This document shows, one piece after another, positions 16,406-25,575 of a stretch of DNA of 64,000 bases. Below the pieces are notes generated by a model. The model did no database searches. It was given only the letters and a program-made list of their open reading frames with translations, and was not told where the DNA came from. Source of the DNA: DASRWT01 sp963748485 (GTDB lineage Bacteria > Methylomirabilota > Methylomirabilia > Rokubacteriales > CSP1-6); the NCBI GenBank assembly GCA_963748485.1, contig CAVVJF010000009.1:310001-374000 (forward strand). The letters are read 5' to 3'. The translations under genes were made by a program, and so were the position numbers. Every line of letters starts with the position of its first letter. Position 1 is the stretch's first letter.

Positions 16406-19400
16406 GTGGAGCGGACGCGTGTCGCCATCCTCGTTCTCTTGGGCATTCTCCTGGGCGCGGCGCCGGCCCGCGCCCAGGGGCCCACGGCGATCACCTCGAG
16501 CGGGCTGGGGACGACGGTCACGCCCCTCGGGCGGGACCGGGACCTACGAGATCACCGGCGGGTCACCGTGGTGGTGGCGCGGGAAACGGCCATAACCTCT
16601 TTCACAGCTTCGGCCGGTTCAGCGTCGGGGTAACCAACGGGTAGGACACGGCGCTGTTCAACAACACGACGCCGAACACTGATCACGCGCAACATCCTGA
16701 GCCGGGTCACGGGGGGCGAGGTCTCGAGCATCTACGGGACCATCGACAGCGCCAGCGGTACCCGGGCGCCAACCTCTTCCTGATCAACCCCGCCGGCGTG
16801 ATCTTCGGTCCCACCGCGACGCTCAACGTCGGCGGGTCGTTTCACGTCAGCAGCGCCGACTACATCCGCTTCGCGGACGGCGAGCACGTTCTGTGTGTCG
16901 ACATGTCCGAACCAGCAGGCGAGCGTGCTCTCGGTGGCCGATCCCGCGAGCTTCGGATTCCTGGGTCCGCGCGGGCCCATCACCGTCGAGGGCAGCCTTC
17001 CTGCAGGTCCCCGCCGAGCAGACGCTCGGGATCGTAGGCGGACCGTGACCATCGTCCGGGGGGGTTCCTGCAGGCGCCCAGCGGCCGCGTGCAGGTGGCG
17101 AGCGCTACGGGCGGCGAGGTCTCCATCGCGACGCTCGAGGGCGCCACGGCGAGCTGCGGCCAGGTCGGGATCTCGGGCTGCAGCAGTCTTGACGCGAGTG
17201 GCGACCCGCACGGCTCAGTCGTCATCCGCGGGGGCCAGCGTCACCATCGACAGCGCATTCATCACCTCGCACAGCTTCGGCGAGCTCAACGGTTCGTCCA
17301 CGGTCGGGGTCGATCTGGCAGCGACGCAGAAGCTGGTGATCACCAACTCGTCGATCGTCGGACGGACACGTTCGCGGGCGGCCGCGGGGGCGACGTCCGG
17401 CTGGCCGCACCCGAGGTGGAGATCTCCGGGAGCTCGACGGTGACGACGGCGACCTGGGGCGCGGGCCGCGGGGGTGACGTCGACGTGACGGCGGACAGCC
17501 TTCGGGTCACAGGCAGCGACCCCTCGCTCGGCACCGTCACGCAGCTCGGCACCGTCACGCGGTTCGGGGGCGGACAGGGCGGCGACATGCGGATCACCGT
17601 GGGCCGACCCACGGACGGGATCGGCGGGGCCCTCGAGATCACCGACGGCGCCGCCGTGAGCACGCGGAGCATCTTCGGCGACAATGCGCTCCTGGGCACC
17701 GGCGGGGGAAGCCTCACCGTCACCGCGACCGGAGGGATCGGTGAAGCTCGCTGGGGGCGGCGCTGTCGAAGCGTAAACTCGGCCTCTCGGGGCCGGGGGG
17801 CAACGTCGCGATCTCGGCCGACTCGATCACCATCTCCGGCCGGGACGCGAGTGGGGAACCCGAGCCATGTTGCCAGCAATACGGTCTTCGCCGGTGACGG
17901 CGGTGGGCTCTCGCTCTCGGCACGGACCTGACGGTCAGCGACGGCGGGACGGTTTCCTCGCAGACGTCGGACGTCGGGCGGGCCGGCGACCTCTCGGTCA
18001 CTGCCGGGTCCTTGAATGTGATGGGGGGCAGTACCATTGGAAGCAACAACACGGGCAGCGCCCTGCGGGGCGGCAACGTACGGTGACCGGTGACGGGGCC
18101 CGCTCTGATCTCCGGGGCGGGCATCCAGGCGAGCCGGACCGGCATCTTCACCACCAGCTCGGGCACGACGGTGACCGGGAGATCCGGCGCCCGCGGGGAG
18201 CATCACCCTCGACGTGGGTAGCCTCGACCTCAGCAGTAAGGCCGTGATCCAGAGCGGCGACGTTACACTGCAGGGGGGCGGCATCGCCGTGACGGCCCAC
18301 GGCGCTGTCAACATCACCGACCGTGCCGGGATCTCGAGCCAGACTTTTCTCCAGGACGTCGGCAGCGTGACCCTCTCGGCGCCGACCGTCCTGATAGATG
18401 GGGGGTTCATCAACACGAGCACCCTGGAGGCGGGGCGGGCCGGAAGCATCGTGCTCAACGTCGGGACGCTGATGCTCACCGGGGGCGGTCAGATCGCGAG
18501 CAGCAGCGTGCTCCTGGCGACCGGGCCGGCCGGGCAACATCAACGTGACCGCCAGCGAGTCGATCACGATCACCGGGGCGTCGCCGACCGGCCAGTCGGG
18601 GCTCTTCAGCACGACCGCCAACACGGGGCCCGGCGGGAACATCACGCTGCGCGCGGCGCAGATCCAGCTGGCCGACGGTGGCACCATCTCGTCGGCGAGC
18701 ACCGGCTTGCTCCCAGGGAGCGGGGCGGCCGGGCACATCGACGTCACCGCCACGGGGTCGGTCACGATCACCGGGGCATCGCCGATCGGCGAGTCGGGCC
18801 TCTTCAGCACGACCGCCGGCACAGGGCCCGGTGGGAACATCACGCTGCGCGCCGCGCAGATCCAGCTGGCCGACGGTGGCACCATCTCGTCGGCGAGCAC
18901 CGGCGTGCTCCCGGGGAGCGGGGCCGCCGGGAACATCGACGTCACCGCCACGGGGTCGATCACGATCACCGGCACATCGCCGACCGGCCAGTCGGGGCTC
19001 TTCAGCACGACCGCCGGCACGGGGTCCGGTGGGAACATCACGCTGCGCGCGCCGCAGATTCGGCTGGCCGACGGCGGCACCATCTCGGCGTCGAGCACCG
19101 GCGGCCCCAGCGCTACCGCGGGGAGCATCGACATCACCTTCGGCGAGCAGTTCGTGCTGGAACACGCGTCGATCTCGACGGACTCGCTACAGGCGGATGG
19201 GGGCAATATCACCATCGTCTCCACCGGCTCGCTCTTGCACTTGATCGACAGCCAGATCACCACCAGCGTGCGGAGCGGCGTCGGCGGAGGCGGGAACATC
19301 ACGCTGGGCACGAGCGGGCACCCCCTGCAGTTCCTGGTCTTGGATAATGGCGGCATCCATGCCGATGCCTTTGGCGGTCCGGGCGGCAACATCAGCATCT

Positions 19401-19774
19401 TTGCGGACGTGATGCTCAGCTCCACGCTCATCGAAACCGCGGTGACGGCATCGTCGGCGTTGAGCGCGCCGGGCACGGTGAACATCACGGCGGTGGTGAC
19501 CGACCTCAGCGAGGGCCTCGCCACGCTGTCAACCGAGGTGCTGCAGGCGGCCGCGCTCATGCGCGCCTCCTGCGCCACGCGCCTCGCCGAGGGGAAGACG
19601 AGCAGCCTGGTCGTCGCCGGCCGCGAGGGGGTGCCACTCGAGCCCGGCGGCCTCATGCCGAGCGGATTCCTGGAGCCCCGCCGCGCCGCGGTGGCGGGGC
19701 GCGCGGCGTCGTTCCTCGCCGATGAGTGGCCCCGGCTTCGCGTGTCGTATCTGGACGCCGCGTGTGGCAGGTGA
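16406..19774 (+). pseudogene. Filamentous-haemagglutinin-type exoprotein TpsA, multiply frameshifted
   Basis: Secreted beta-helix adhesin/exoprotein of a two-partner system. A GTG at 16406 opens signal peptide VAILVLLGILLGAAPARA. The TPS secretion domain follows in pieces: 'NLFHSFGRFSVGVTNG' (frame 1, ending in TAG at 16642), 'LITRNILSRVTGGEVSSIYG' (frame 2), 'ANLFLINPAGVIFGPTATLN' (frame 1), 'SVLSVADPASFGFLGP' (frame 2), 'FLQVPAEQTLGIVGG' (frame 3) and 'LQAPSGRVQVASATGGEVSI' (frame 1). At least a dozen frame changes occur up to about 18530; from 18545 to the stop at 19774 the frame is intact, including three 198-bp repeats and a C-terminus with 'LMRASCATRLAEG' and 'SSLVVAGREGVPLEPGG', as in cyanobacterial TpsA proteins. 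Its TpsB partner overlaps the stop. Decay and consensus error are both possible. Confidence 0.82.
18536..19129 (+). repeat. Three tandem 198-bp repeats in the TpsA beta-helix
   Basis: Units 18536-18733, 18734-18931 and 18932-19129 each encode 66 residues built as 'ID(N)VTATGS.TITG', 'SGLFSTTA.TGPGGNITLRA' and 'IQLADGGTISSASTG'. The anchor CTCTTCAGCACGACCGCC recurs at 18602, 18800 and 18998, exactly 198 nt apart. Near-identity at DNA level points to recent duplication or gene conversion in an exposed beta-helical stalk. Confidence 0.92.
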
Positions 19775-21474
19775 CGGGACGGGCGAGCTGCACCGCCCGC
19801 GGAGGGCGGGCCTCCCGCCGCGCACGGTGTGCCGTGTCGCTCGTATTCTTCCTCCTCGTGCTCCACCCGGCCGTGACGAATGCCCAGGTCCCCCCGGCCG
19901 AACCCCCCGAGCAGGTCCTGCCACCGCAGGTGCCTTCCCGGCCGGAGATCGGACTGCCGCAGCGTCTACGTGTGTTCGTCGAGCGCATCAACGTCGAGGG
20001 CAGCACCGCCTTCCCCCCCGACGCCCTGGCAAAGATCACCCAGCCCTACGAGAACCGGTACCTGACCCAGGAGGACCTCCAGGCGCTCCGGCGCGAGCTC
20101 ACGCAGTTCTACGTGGACCAGGGCTTCGTGAACTCGGGCGTGATCCTCCCCGACCAGACAATCCGCGATGGCCAGGTTACCTACCAGGTGATCGAGGGGC
20201 GTCTGACCGAGCTCAACATCCGCGGCAACCGGTGGTTTCGGACCGGCTACCTCCGGACTCGACTCGCGCCCTCCGAGCCGCTCAACGTCAACGACCTGCA
20301 GCGCCAGATCCAGCTGCTCCTCGACGATCCGCGGATCCAACGCCTCCGGGTGGACCTCAAGCCCGGCCTCCGGCCTGGCGACAGCGTGCTCGACGTGCTG
20401 GTCGAGGATCGGCAGCCCTTCCGCCTCTACCTCGACTTCAACAACTACCAGGCGCCCTCCGTCGGGGGGGAGCGAGGCATCATCACGCTCGAGAACGTCA
20501 ATCTGCTCGGCTGGGGAGACGTCCTCACGCTCCGGTACGGCCGATCGGAGGGGCTGGATCCGCTCCTGGACTTCCGGTATGCCGTTCCCGTCACCCGCTG
20601 GGACACGACGGTGAGCTTCCAGTACCGGCGGAACACGTTCGGCATCGTCGAGGAGCCGTTCGAGGACCTGGACATCGACAGCGAGTCCGAGATCTTCACC
20701 GCGGGGATCCGACAGCCCGTCTATCGCACGCCCCAGACCACCGTGGCGGTCGAGCTCATCGGCGAGCGGCTGGAGAACATCACGTCGCTCCTCGGCGTCC
20801 GGTTTCCGCTCCTGCCGGGCGCCACCGACGACGGGAGGACCGCGGTGACCGCGTTGCGAGTGGCGGGGGAGTTCGTCCACCGGACGCAGAGCCAGGCCAT
20901 CGCCCTGCGGTCGCGCTTCTCGTTTGGCCTCGACGCGCTCGACGCGACAGTGCACTCCGATCCAGACGTGCCGGACGGGAGATTCTTCGCCTGGCTGGGG
21001 CAAGTCCAGTGGGCGACCCGCCTTCCCGTTCTGGACAGCCAGCTGATCGCCCGGGCCGACGTGCAGCTCACCCCGGATCCGCTCTTGACGCTCGAGCAGG
21101 TGGCGATCGGCGGCCGGTACACGGTCCGCGGCTACCGGGAATTCACGCTCCTTCGGGACAATGGCTTGATGGCCTCGCTCGAGTTGCGCGTGCCACTCGT
21201 CCGCAAGACACGGTGGGCGGACTACCTCGAGCTCGCCCCCTTCTTCGACTATGGCCGCGGGTGGAACGCGATAGGTAGCACTCCGGACCCCCTCGACATC
21301 TATAGTGTCGGCATAGGCATCCGCTGGGCCCTGACACTGCCGGGCGTGGTGTCCTTCAAGCCCCAGTTCGAGGTGTATTTCGGATACCGGCTGCGCGATG
21401 TCAAGATTCGTGGGCAAGCCAGACCCGCTTCAGGACATCATCGTCACGAAGGACGGCGACCAGGAGAAAGGTAA
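19771..21474 (+). CDS. ShlB/FhaC/HecB-family TpsB outer-membrane transporter (3' frameshift)
   Basis: Omp85-superfamily pore that exports the TpsA protein. After a signal peptide (VSLVFFLLVLHPAVTNA) and a Pro-rich linker come POTRA domain 1 ('RINVEGSTAFPPDALAKI' to 'YQVIEGRL'), POTRA domain 2 ('NIRGNRWFRTGYLRTRL' to 'DVLVED') and a beta-barrel containing the loop-6 VRGY motif in 'GRYTVRGYREF'. The GTG at 19771 overlaps the TpsA TGA; GTG 19726 is an alternative. The frame ends abnormally at 21474. One extra G near 21411-21415 shifts it; without that base the protein runs to TGA 21512-21514 and ends GLHFQFLLAVF, the terminal-Phe strand expected of outer-membrane barrels, 1 nt before the cyclase gene. 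Confidence 0.92.
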   Translation: MTGRASCTARGGRASRRARCAVSLVFFLLVLHPAVTNAQVPPAEPPEQVLPPQVPSRPEIGLPQRLRVFVERINVEGSTAFPPDALAKITQPYENRYLTQEDLQALRRELTQFYVDQGFVNSGVILPDQTIRDGQVTYQVIEGRLTELNIRGNRWFRTGYLRTRLAPSEPLNVNDLQRQIQLLLDDPRIQRLRVDLKPGLRPGDSVLDVLVEDRQPFRLYLDFNNYQAPSVGGERGIITLENVNLLGWGDVLTLRYGRSEGLDPLLDFRYAVPVTRWDTTVSFQYRRNTFGIVEEPFEDLDIDSESEIFTAGIRQPVYRTPQTTVAVELIGERLENITSLLGVRFPLLPGATDDGRTAVTALRVAGEFVHRTQSQAIALRSRFSFGLDALDATVHSDPDVPDGRFFAWLGQVQWATRLPVLDSQLIARADVQLTPDPLLTLEQVAIGGRYTVRGYREFTLLRDNGLMASLELRVPLVRKTRWADYLELAPFFDYGRGWNAIGSTPDPLDIYSVGIGIRWALTLPGVVSFKPQFEVYFGYRLRDVKIRGQARPASGHHRHEGRRPGER

Positions 21475-21515
21475 GGCCGGCTTGCACTTCCAGTTCTTGC
21501 TGGCGGTCTTCTGAG

Positions 21516-23576
21516 ATGCAGCGACTCCGACGCTTGCTGCCAGTAGCTCTCCCGGATTGGGCCGTCGCGGTCCTCGTCGCCATCGCGGTCGCCGCAATCG
21601 TGTTGGGCCTCCGCGCCGCGCGGACCCTCGAGCAGGCGGAGCTCGCGGGCTACGACCACTTTCTGCGAGTCCGAGCGCCGGGGGGAGACGCCGCGCCCGA
21701 CCCGCGCATCGTCATCGTCACCATCAGCGAGCGCGACATCCAGGAACAAGGCACCTGGCCCCTCCCCGACGGGACCTTGGCCCAGACCCTCGACGCGCTG
21801 CTCGCGCTCGGCCCGCGGGCAATCGGATTGGACGTCTATCGGGACGTGCCCGTCGCCCCAGGCTCTCTCGAGCTCGACTACATTCTTCGAGATTCGCCCC
21901 GCATCGTGGTGGTAACCAAGTTTGCCGACGGCTCCTCGGGCGGCGTCGCGCCTCCCAGAGTGCTGAAAGCCACGGACAAGGTGGGGTTCAACGACGTCGT
22001 TGTGGACTCGGGCGGAATCGTGCGGCGCGTGCTCCTGTTCATGGACGATGGCCAAACGGCGCTGTACTCGTTCGCGCTCCGGCTGGCCCTGCTCTACCTG
22101 GAGCCGGAGGGGAAGACGCTCGGCGCCGATCCCTCGAACGAGACGATCGTCACGCTAGGGCAGACGCCGATCCGCCCGCTGGGTCCAAACGACGGACCGT
22201 ATGTCGACCTGGACGCCGCCGGTTACCAGTTCCTCGCAGACTATCGTATCGGCCTCGGGCCCTTCCATCGGATCACGCTCAGCGCTCTACTTCGGGACGA
22301 GGTACCGCCGGAAATGGTCCGGGATCGCGTCGTGCTGATCGGCGTCACCGCGGAGAGCGTCAAGGACGACTTCTATACGCCGCTCAGCGCCGGGCTCAGG
22401 CCCAAGCAGCAGGTTCCAGGCGTCGAGGTGCATGCCCACTTCGTCAGCCAGCTCCTGCGCATTGCGACCAAGGGTGAGCGGCCGCTCTGGAGTCCGCCAC
22501 TATTCCTGACCTGGCTGTGGGTGCTCGTCTGGTCCGGCCTCGGGGCGTTCCTCGGCATCCGGACGCTCAAAACACTGGTCCTGACCGTGGCCTTCGGCCT
22601 GGGGCTCTTCGTGATCGTCGGGACCGCCTACGTCGCCTTCCTCAACGGGTGGTGGTGGTCGGTCGTCCCGCCCGCGCTCGCCTTTGCCAGCGCGACCGGC
22701 TTCGTGGTCGCGTATCATTCGTACCGACAGAGTGCGGAGCGCGGTATGTTGATGCGCATCTTCTCGCAGCACGTGTCCAAGGAAGTCGCCGAGGACATCT
22801 GGCGCGATCGGGAGCAGTTCGCGGGCGGCGGCCGTCCGCAACCCCGCCGGCTGATCGTGACGGCCTTCTTCACGGATCTGACCGGATTCACGACCGTTTC
22901 CGAGCGCTTCACGCCGGAACAGCTCATGGATTGGCTCAACGAGTACATGGGGGCGATGGCTCCGGTGATCAGCCATCACGGGGGCGTGATCAGACAGTAC
23001 GCCGGCGACTCGATCGTGGCACTCTTCGGAGTGCCGATCCCCCGGCGCACGGAGGCGGAAATCGCCCGGGACGCCATCAATGCCGTCCGGTGCGCCATCG
23101 CGGTCGAACAGCGGTTGCTCGAGCTCAATCGAGCCTGGCAGGAGGCCGGCAGACCGTGCACCGGGATGCGGATCGGGATCGTGACCGGGGAGGCGGTTTC
23201 CGGCACCTTGGGGAGCACGGACCGATGGGAGTACGTCGTCGTAGGAGACACGTTGAACACGGCCTCGCGACTGGAGAGCTTCGACAAAGACGTGTATCCG
23301 CCCGATCCTCTGGTGCGACCCTGCCGCACCTTGATTGGGGCCTCGACGCACGCCCACGTGGCCGACCTGTTCGACACGGAGTGGGTCGCCGAGGCCCGCC
23401 TCAAGGGCAAGCAGCAGATGGTCGCGATTTACCGAGTTCTCGGTGAGCGGAAGCTGGAGCCGATCGAGAGCTCGGTCGAGCCCCTCATCAGGGCAGGCGC
23501 ACCTAGAATGGCAGACGCGCCGCATGCACCATCCAGCGTCGCCGGGACCCCTGTCCGGCGGGAGGTAAGGCAATGA
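21516..23576 (+). CDS. CHASE2-domain adenylate/guanylate cyclase
   Basis: Membrane-bound class III nucleotidyl cyclase, 686 residues. An N-terminal anchor (about 13-33) is followed by an extracytoplasmic CHASE2 sensor (about 45-325, with 'PDPRIVIVTISERDIQEQG' and 'VVLIGVTAESVKDDFYTPLS'), three transmembrane helices (about 328-405) and a catalytic domain (about 440-625). Metal ligands Asp454 (FTDLTGFT) and Asp498 (YAGDSIVALFG) are present, as is the transition-state motif in 'GDTLNTASRLES', so it should be active; ATP versus GTP preference is not certain. It begins 1 nt after the repaired tpsB stop and shares ATGA with the DUF928 gene. The layout suggests outside-in signalling linked to the exoprotein system. 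Confidence 0.93.
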   Translation: MQRLRRLLPVALPDWAVAVLVAIAVAAIVLGLRAARTLEQAELAGYDHFLRVRAPGGDAAPDPRIVIVTISERDIQEQGTWPLPDGTLAQTLDALLALGPRAIGLDVYRDVPVAPGSLELDYILRDSPRIVVVTKFADGSSGGVAPPRVLKATDKVGFNDVVVDSGGIVRRVLLFMDDGQTALYSFALRLALLYLEPEGKTLGADPSNETIVTLGQTPIRPLGPNDGPYVDLDAAGYQFLADYRIGLGPFHRITLSALLRDEVPPEMVRDRVVLIGVTAESVKDDFYTPLSAGLRPKQQVPGVEVHAHFVSQLLRIATKGERPLWSPPLFLTWLWVLVWSGLGAFLGIRTLKTLVLTVAFGLGLFVIVGTAYVAFLNGWWWSVVPPALAFASATGFVVAYHSYRQSAERGMLMRIFSQHVSKEVAEDIWRDREQFAGGGRPQPRRLIVTAFFTDLTGFTTVSERFTPEQLMDWLNEYMGAMAPVISHHGGVIRQYAGDSIVALFGVPIPRRTEAEIARDAINAVRCAIAVEQRLLELNRAWQEAGRPCTGMRIGIVTGEAVSGTLGSTDRWEYVVVGDTLNTASRLESFDKDVYPPDPLVRPCRTLIGASTHAHVADLFDTEWVAEARLKGKQQMVAIYRVLGERKLEPIESSVEPLIRAGAPRMADAPHAPSSVAGTPVRREVRQ

Positions 23577-24328
23577 ACGCAAGGTCGAAGCCTTTGGCAA
23601 CCGGGCGCATCGCGATCGCAGCCATCGCCCTCTGGTCCTTCACGATCCTCGTTCCACCGGTCACCGGTGAGGCCCAGCCGAAGCAGCCGCCGCCGGCGGC
23701 CCCGCCCTCGGACGCGAAGGCCACCACCGCGTCGGCGCCGGTCTACAAGCCGCCGCTACGCGGAGCCCCCGGCGGCCGCGTCGGTGGCGGCACCCGAGGC
23801 ACCGGGCGGGAGGCGTTCATCCTGTCGGTTCTGGCGCCGGCCCATACGGGGCTCACCACGAGCGAGCAGCCGGTGCTCTACTGGTTCATCTCGAGCCCGA
23901 GCTCACATCCGGTCGAGCTCACCCTCGTCGATCCCCAGAAGGCCGATCCCCTCATCGAGCTCCGCATCCCGCCGCCGGTCGCGGCGGGAGTCCATCGCGT
24001 GAGCCTCGCCGAGCACGGCGTACGGCTGAATCCCGCAATCGCTTACCAGTGGTACGTCGCCGTCATGCCCGACACCGGCCGCCGGTCGAAGGACATCCTC
24101 GCCGGTGCGAGCCTCGAACGGATAGCCGTACCCGACGATCTGGTCGCCAAGGTCTCCAAGGCGGCGAAGGCCGACCTGCCGGCCGTCTACGCCGGGGCCG
24201 GCATCTGGTACGACGCGATCGCGGCGCTGAACGAGCTCATCGCCGCGGCGCCCCAGGACGCCGCGCTGCGGACGCAGCGTTCGGCGCTGCTTCGCGAAGT
24301 CGGTCTCCCGGACACCACCACCGAGTAA
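23573..24328 (+). CDS. DUF928-family exported protein
   Basis: A 251-residue protein with a signal segment ending VTGEA, a Pro/Ala linker and a DUF928 domain of unknown function: 'YKPPLRGAPGGRVGGGTRG' (about 59-77), 'LAPAHTGLTTSEQPVLYWFI' (about 87-106), 'AYQWYVAVMPDTGRRSKDI' (about 160-178) and the late 'YAGAGIWYDAIAAL' motif. DUF928 proteins are best known to me from cyanobacteria, often beside CHASE2 cyclases and CHAT proteins (recalled association, not searched). The start ATG overlaps the cyclase stop (ATGA) and follows GGGAGG, so the two are coupled. A periplasmic partner of CHASE2 is plausible but unproven. Confidence 0.85.
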   Translation: MNARSKPLATGRIAIAAIALWSFTILVPPVTGEAQPKQPPPAAPPSDAKATTASAPVYKPPLRGAPGGRVGGGTRGTGREAFILSVLAPAHTGLTTSEQPVLYWFISSPSSHPVELTLVDPQKADPLIELRIPPPVAAGVHRVSLAEHGVRLNPAIAYQWYVAVMPDTGRRSKDILAGASLERIAVPDDLVAKVSKAAKADLPAVYAGAGIWYDAIAALNELIAAAPQDAALRTQRSALLREVGLPDTTTE

Positions 24329-24341
24329 GGTCGCAGCCGGA

Positions 24342-24369
24342 CGCCGCGCCGGCTCGGACTGGCGCGGCG
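24342..24369. terminator. Hairpin between convergent DUF928 and gspC genes
   Basis: CGCCGCGCC (24342-24350) and GGCGCGGCG (24361-24369) form a perfect nine-bp GC stem with a 10-nt loop in the 55-bp gap between two convergent genes. No T run follows on either strand, so a bidirectional terminator is likely from position rather than proven. Confidence 0.45.
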
Positions 24370-24383
24370 CCGGCGTATCCGAC

Positions 24384-24974
24384 TCACTGGCGCGGGGGCT
24401 GCGTTGGTGGCGGCGCCGGCTCGGCGCCGGGGCCGAGGCGGCGCGAGGACTGGGTCCGTACTCGCTCCCCGTCGGGACCCGCCGACGAGTTCACGGCGGG
24501 CTTTGGCTTTGCCGCGTCCTGGAGCAGCACCTCCAGCGGGCCCTCGGGCCGAACGATCACCACACGGTCGCGACCGATCGACTCCAGCCGTCCGCCCGCG
24601 ACCCTGTCGCCGATCGCATAGCCGTAGACTTGCCGCGCGGGCGGCTCTTCCAGGTATGCGCGGCTCCGGTCGCCGTCGACCACCACGCCGTGCAAAACGG
24701 GCTTGACGCCCGGTGCCACGAGCCTGCCGCCGTCGTCGCGCTCGCCTCGAACCGCCCCGGGGTGAAGAGGTTGTTGGTCGCGATGGCGTGGTATGTGGTG
24801 ATCGGCGTCGGCGGGGGCGTGTCTCCGCCGCGACCTCGCGGGTCGACTGGCTCACGCGGGGGACGGGAGCCGGCGGCAGCGGACGGCCGATGCTCACATC
24901 GCGGATCAGCCCGCCGCGAAGAGGCACCCGAGCGCGCCCACGAGGATGTTCGCGATGAAGAGCCGCCCCGACAC
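24384..24974 (-). pseudogene. gspC: Type II secretion GspC/PulC-like inner-membrane protein, frameshifted
   Basis: The GTG at 24974 opens a membrane anchor 'RLFIANILVGALGCLFAAG' that stops at once, but the sequence continues in other frames as 'LIRDVSIGRPLPPAPVPRV', 'PPPTPITTYHAIATNNLFTP' and finally 'VLHGVVVDGDRSRAYLEEPP' to 'RLESIGRDRVVIVRPEG' before TGA at 24384. That order (one transmembrane helix, Pro-rich linker, 'NLF' motif, homology-region beta fold) is the GspC/PulC layout. At least three single-base shifts occur in under 600 bp. GspC links the inner-membrane platform to the secretin. It is the last gene of the gsp operon seen here; GspN/PilP-like annotation is an alternative. Confidence 0.65.
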
Positions 24975-24980
24975 GCTAGG

Positions 24981-25574
24981 TCCCTCCTGCCTACGGGCTT
25001 GGCGCCTGATCGAGACCCCACCTCCGGCATCACGTAACCGGCGACGGTAAGCGTGGTCATCAGCTCGCGCGGTTGTCCAACCGCCACGACGCGTATCTTG
25101 AGGTCCTTGATCATCAACAGACGCTCCGCATGCTCGAGCCGGTACAGCGCGGTGAGGGTGTCGCGGATGCTTCCCGCGATGATGATCTCGATGGGGACCT
25201 CCTGAAGACCCTCGCGAGCCGAGGCGCGGCAGGACCCGCTCGCTTCGGACCTCCATGTTGCTGCTGGCCGCCGCGTCCTTGACCAGCTTCTGGAGCTCCG
25301 AAGCGGCCAGCGGCGCCGTCGGCCCGCGCAGGAGCCGCCCGGACTCGGACTCGAGCCGCCTCTTGACGGTCCCGAGCTCCTCGGCGATGCGCGGGCCCTG
25401 CGCGATCATGAGCCGGCGGCGCTCGAGGGCGGCCTCGCGTGCCACCGTCCGATTCTTTGCTTCGCGTGCACGATCCACCAGCGGCTCGACGAGGAGGACA
25501 TAGATGGCGAGGAGCAGCACGATCGCCACGCCGAACCCGATCAGGGTGCGCTCACGCCGGCCGAGGCTCGCCAT
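24981..25574 (-). pseudogene. gspM: Type II secretion protein GspM, frameshifted
   Basis: Starts MASLGRRERTLIGFGVAIVL with one N-terminal transmembrane helix and a coiled-coil 'VDRAREAKNRTVAREAALE', then 'ASELQKLVKDAAASSNMEV', the usual GspM/PilO-like layout. The frame breaks near 25230: the protein resumes in another frame as 'EGLQEVPIEIIIAGSIRDTL', 'TALYRLEHAERLLMIKDLKI' and 'TLTVAGYVMPEV'. The two halves join smoothly if one base is dropped. GspM is an inner-membrane platform subunit that binds GspL, whose gene ends 1 nt before the GspM start codon. Without a full-length GspM the platform may not assemble. Confidence 0.75.
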
Positions 25575-25575
25575 G

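Noticed and set aside
18536..19129. CRISPR or satellite array
   Set aside because: Period is 198 bp, in frame and protein-coding, without unique spacers between short repeats.
18148..19866. 572-codon antisense frame over the TpsA repeats
   Set aside because: Its Pro/Val-rich repeats mirror the 198-bp sense repeats; TpsA motifs are on the plus strand.
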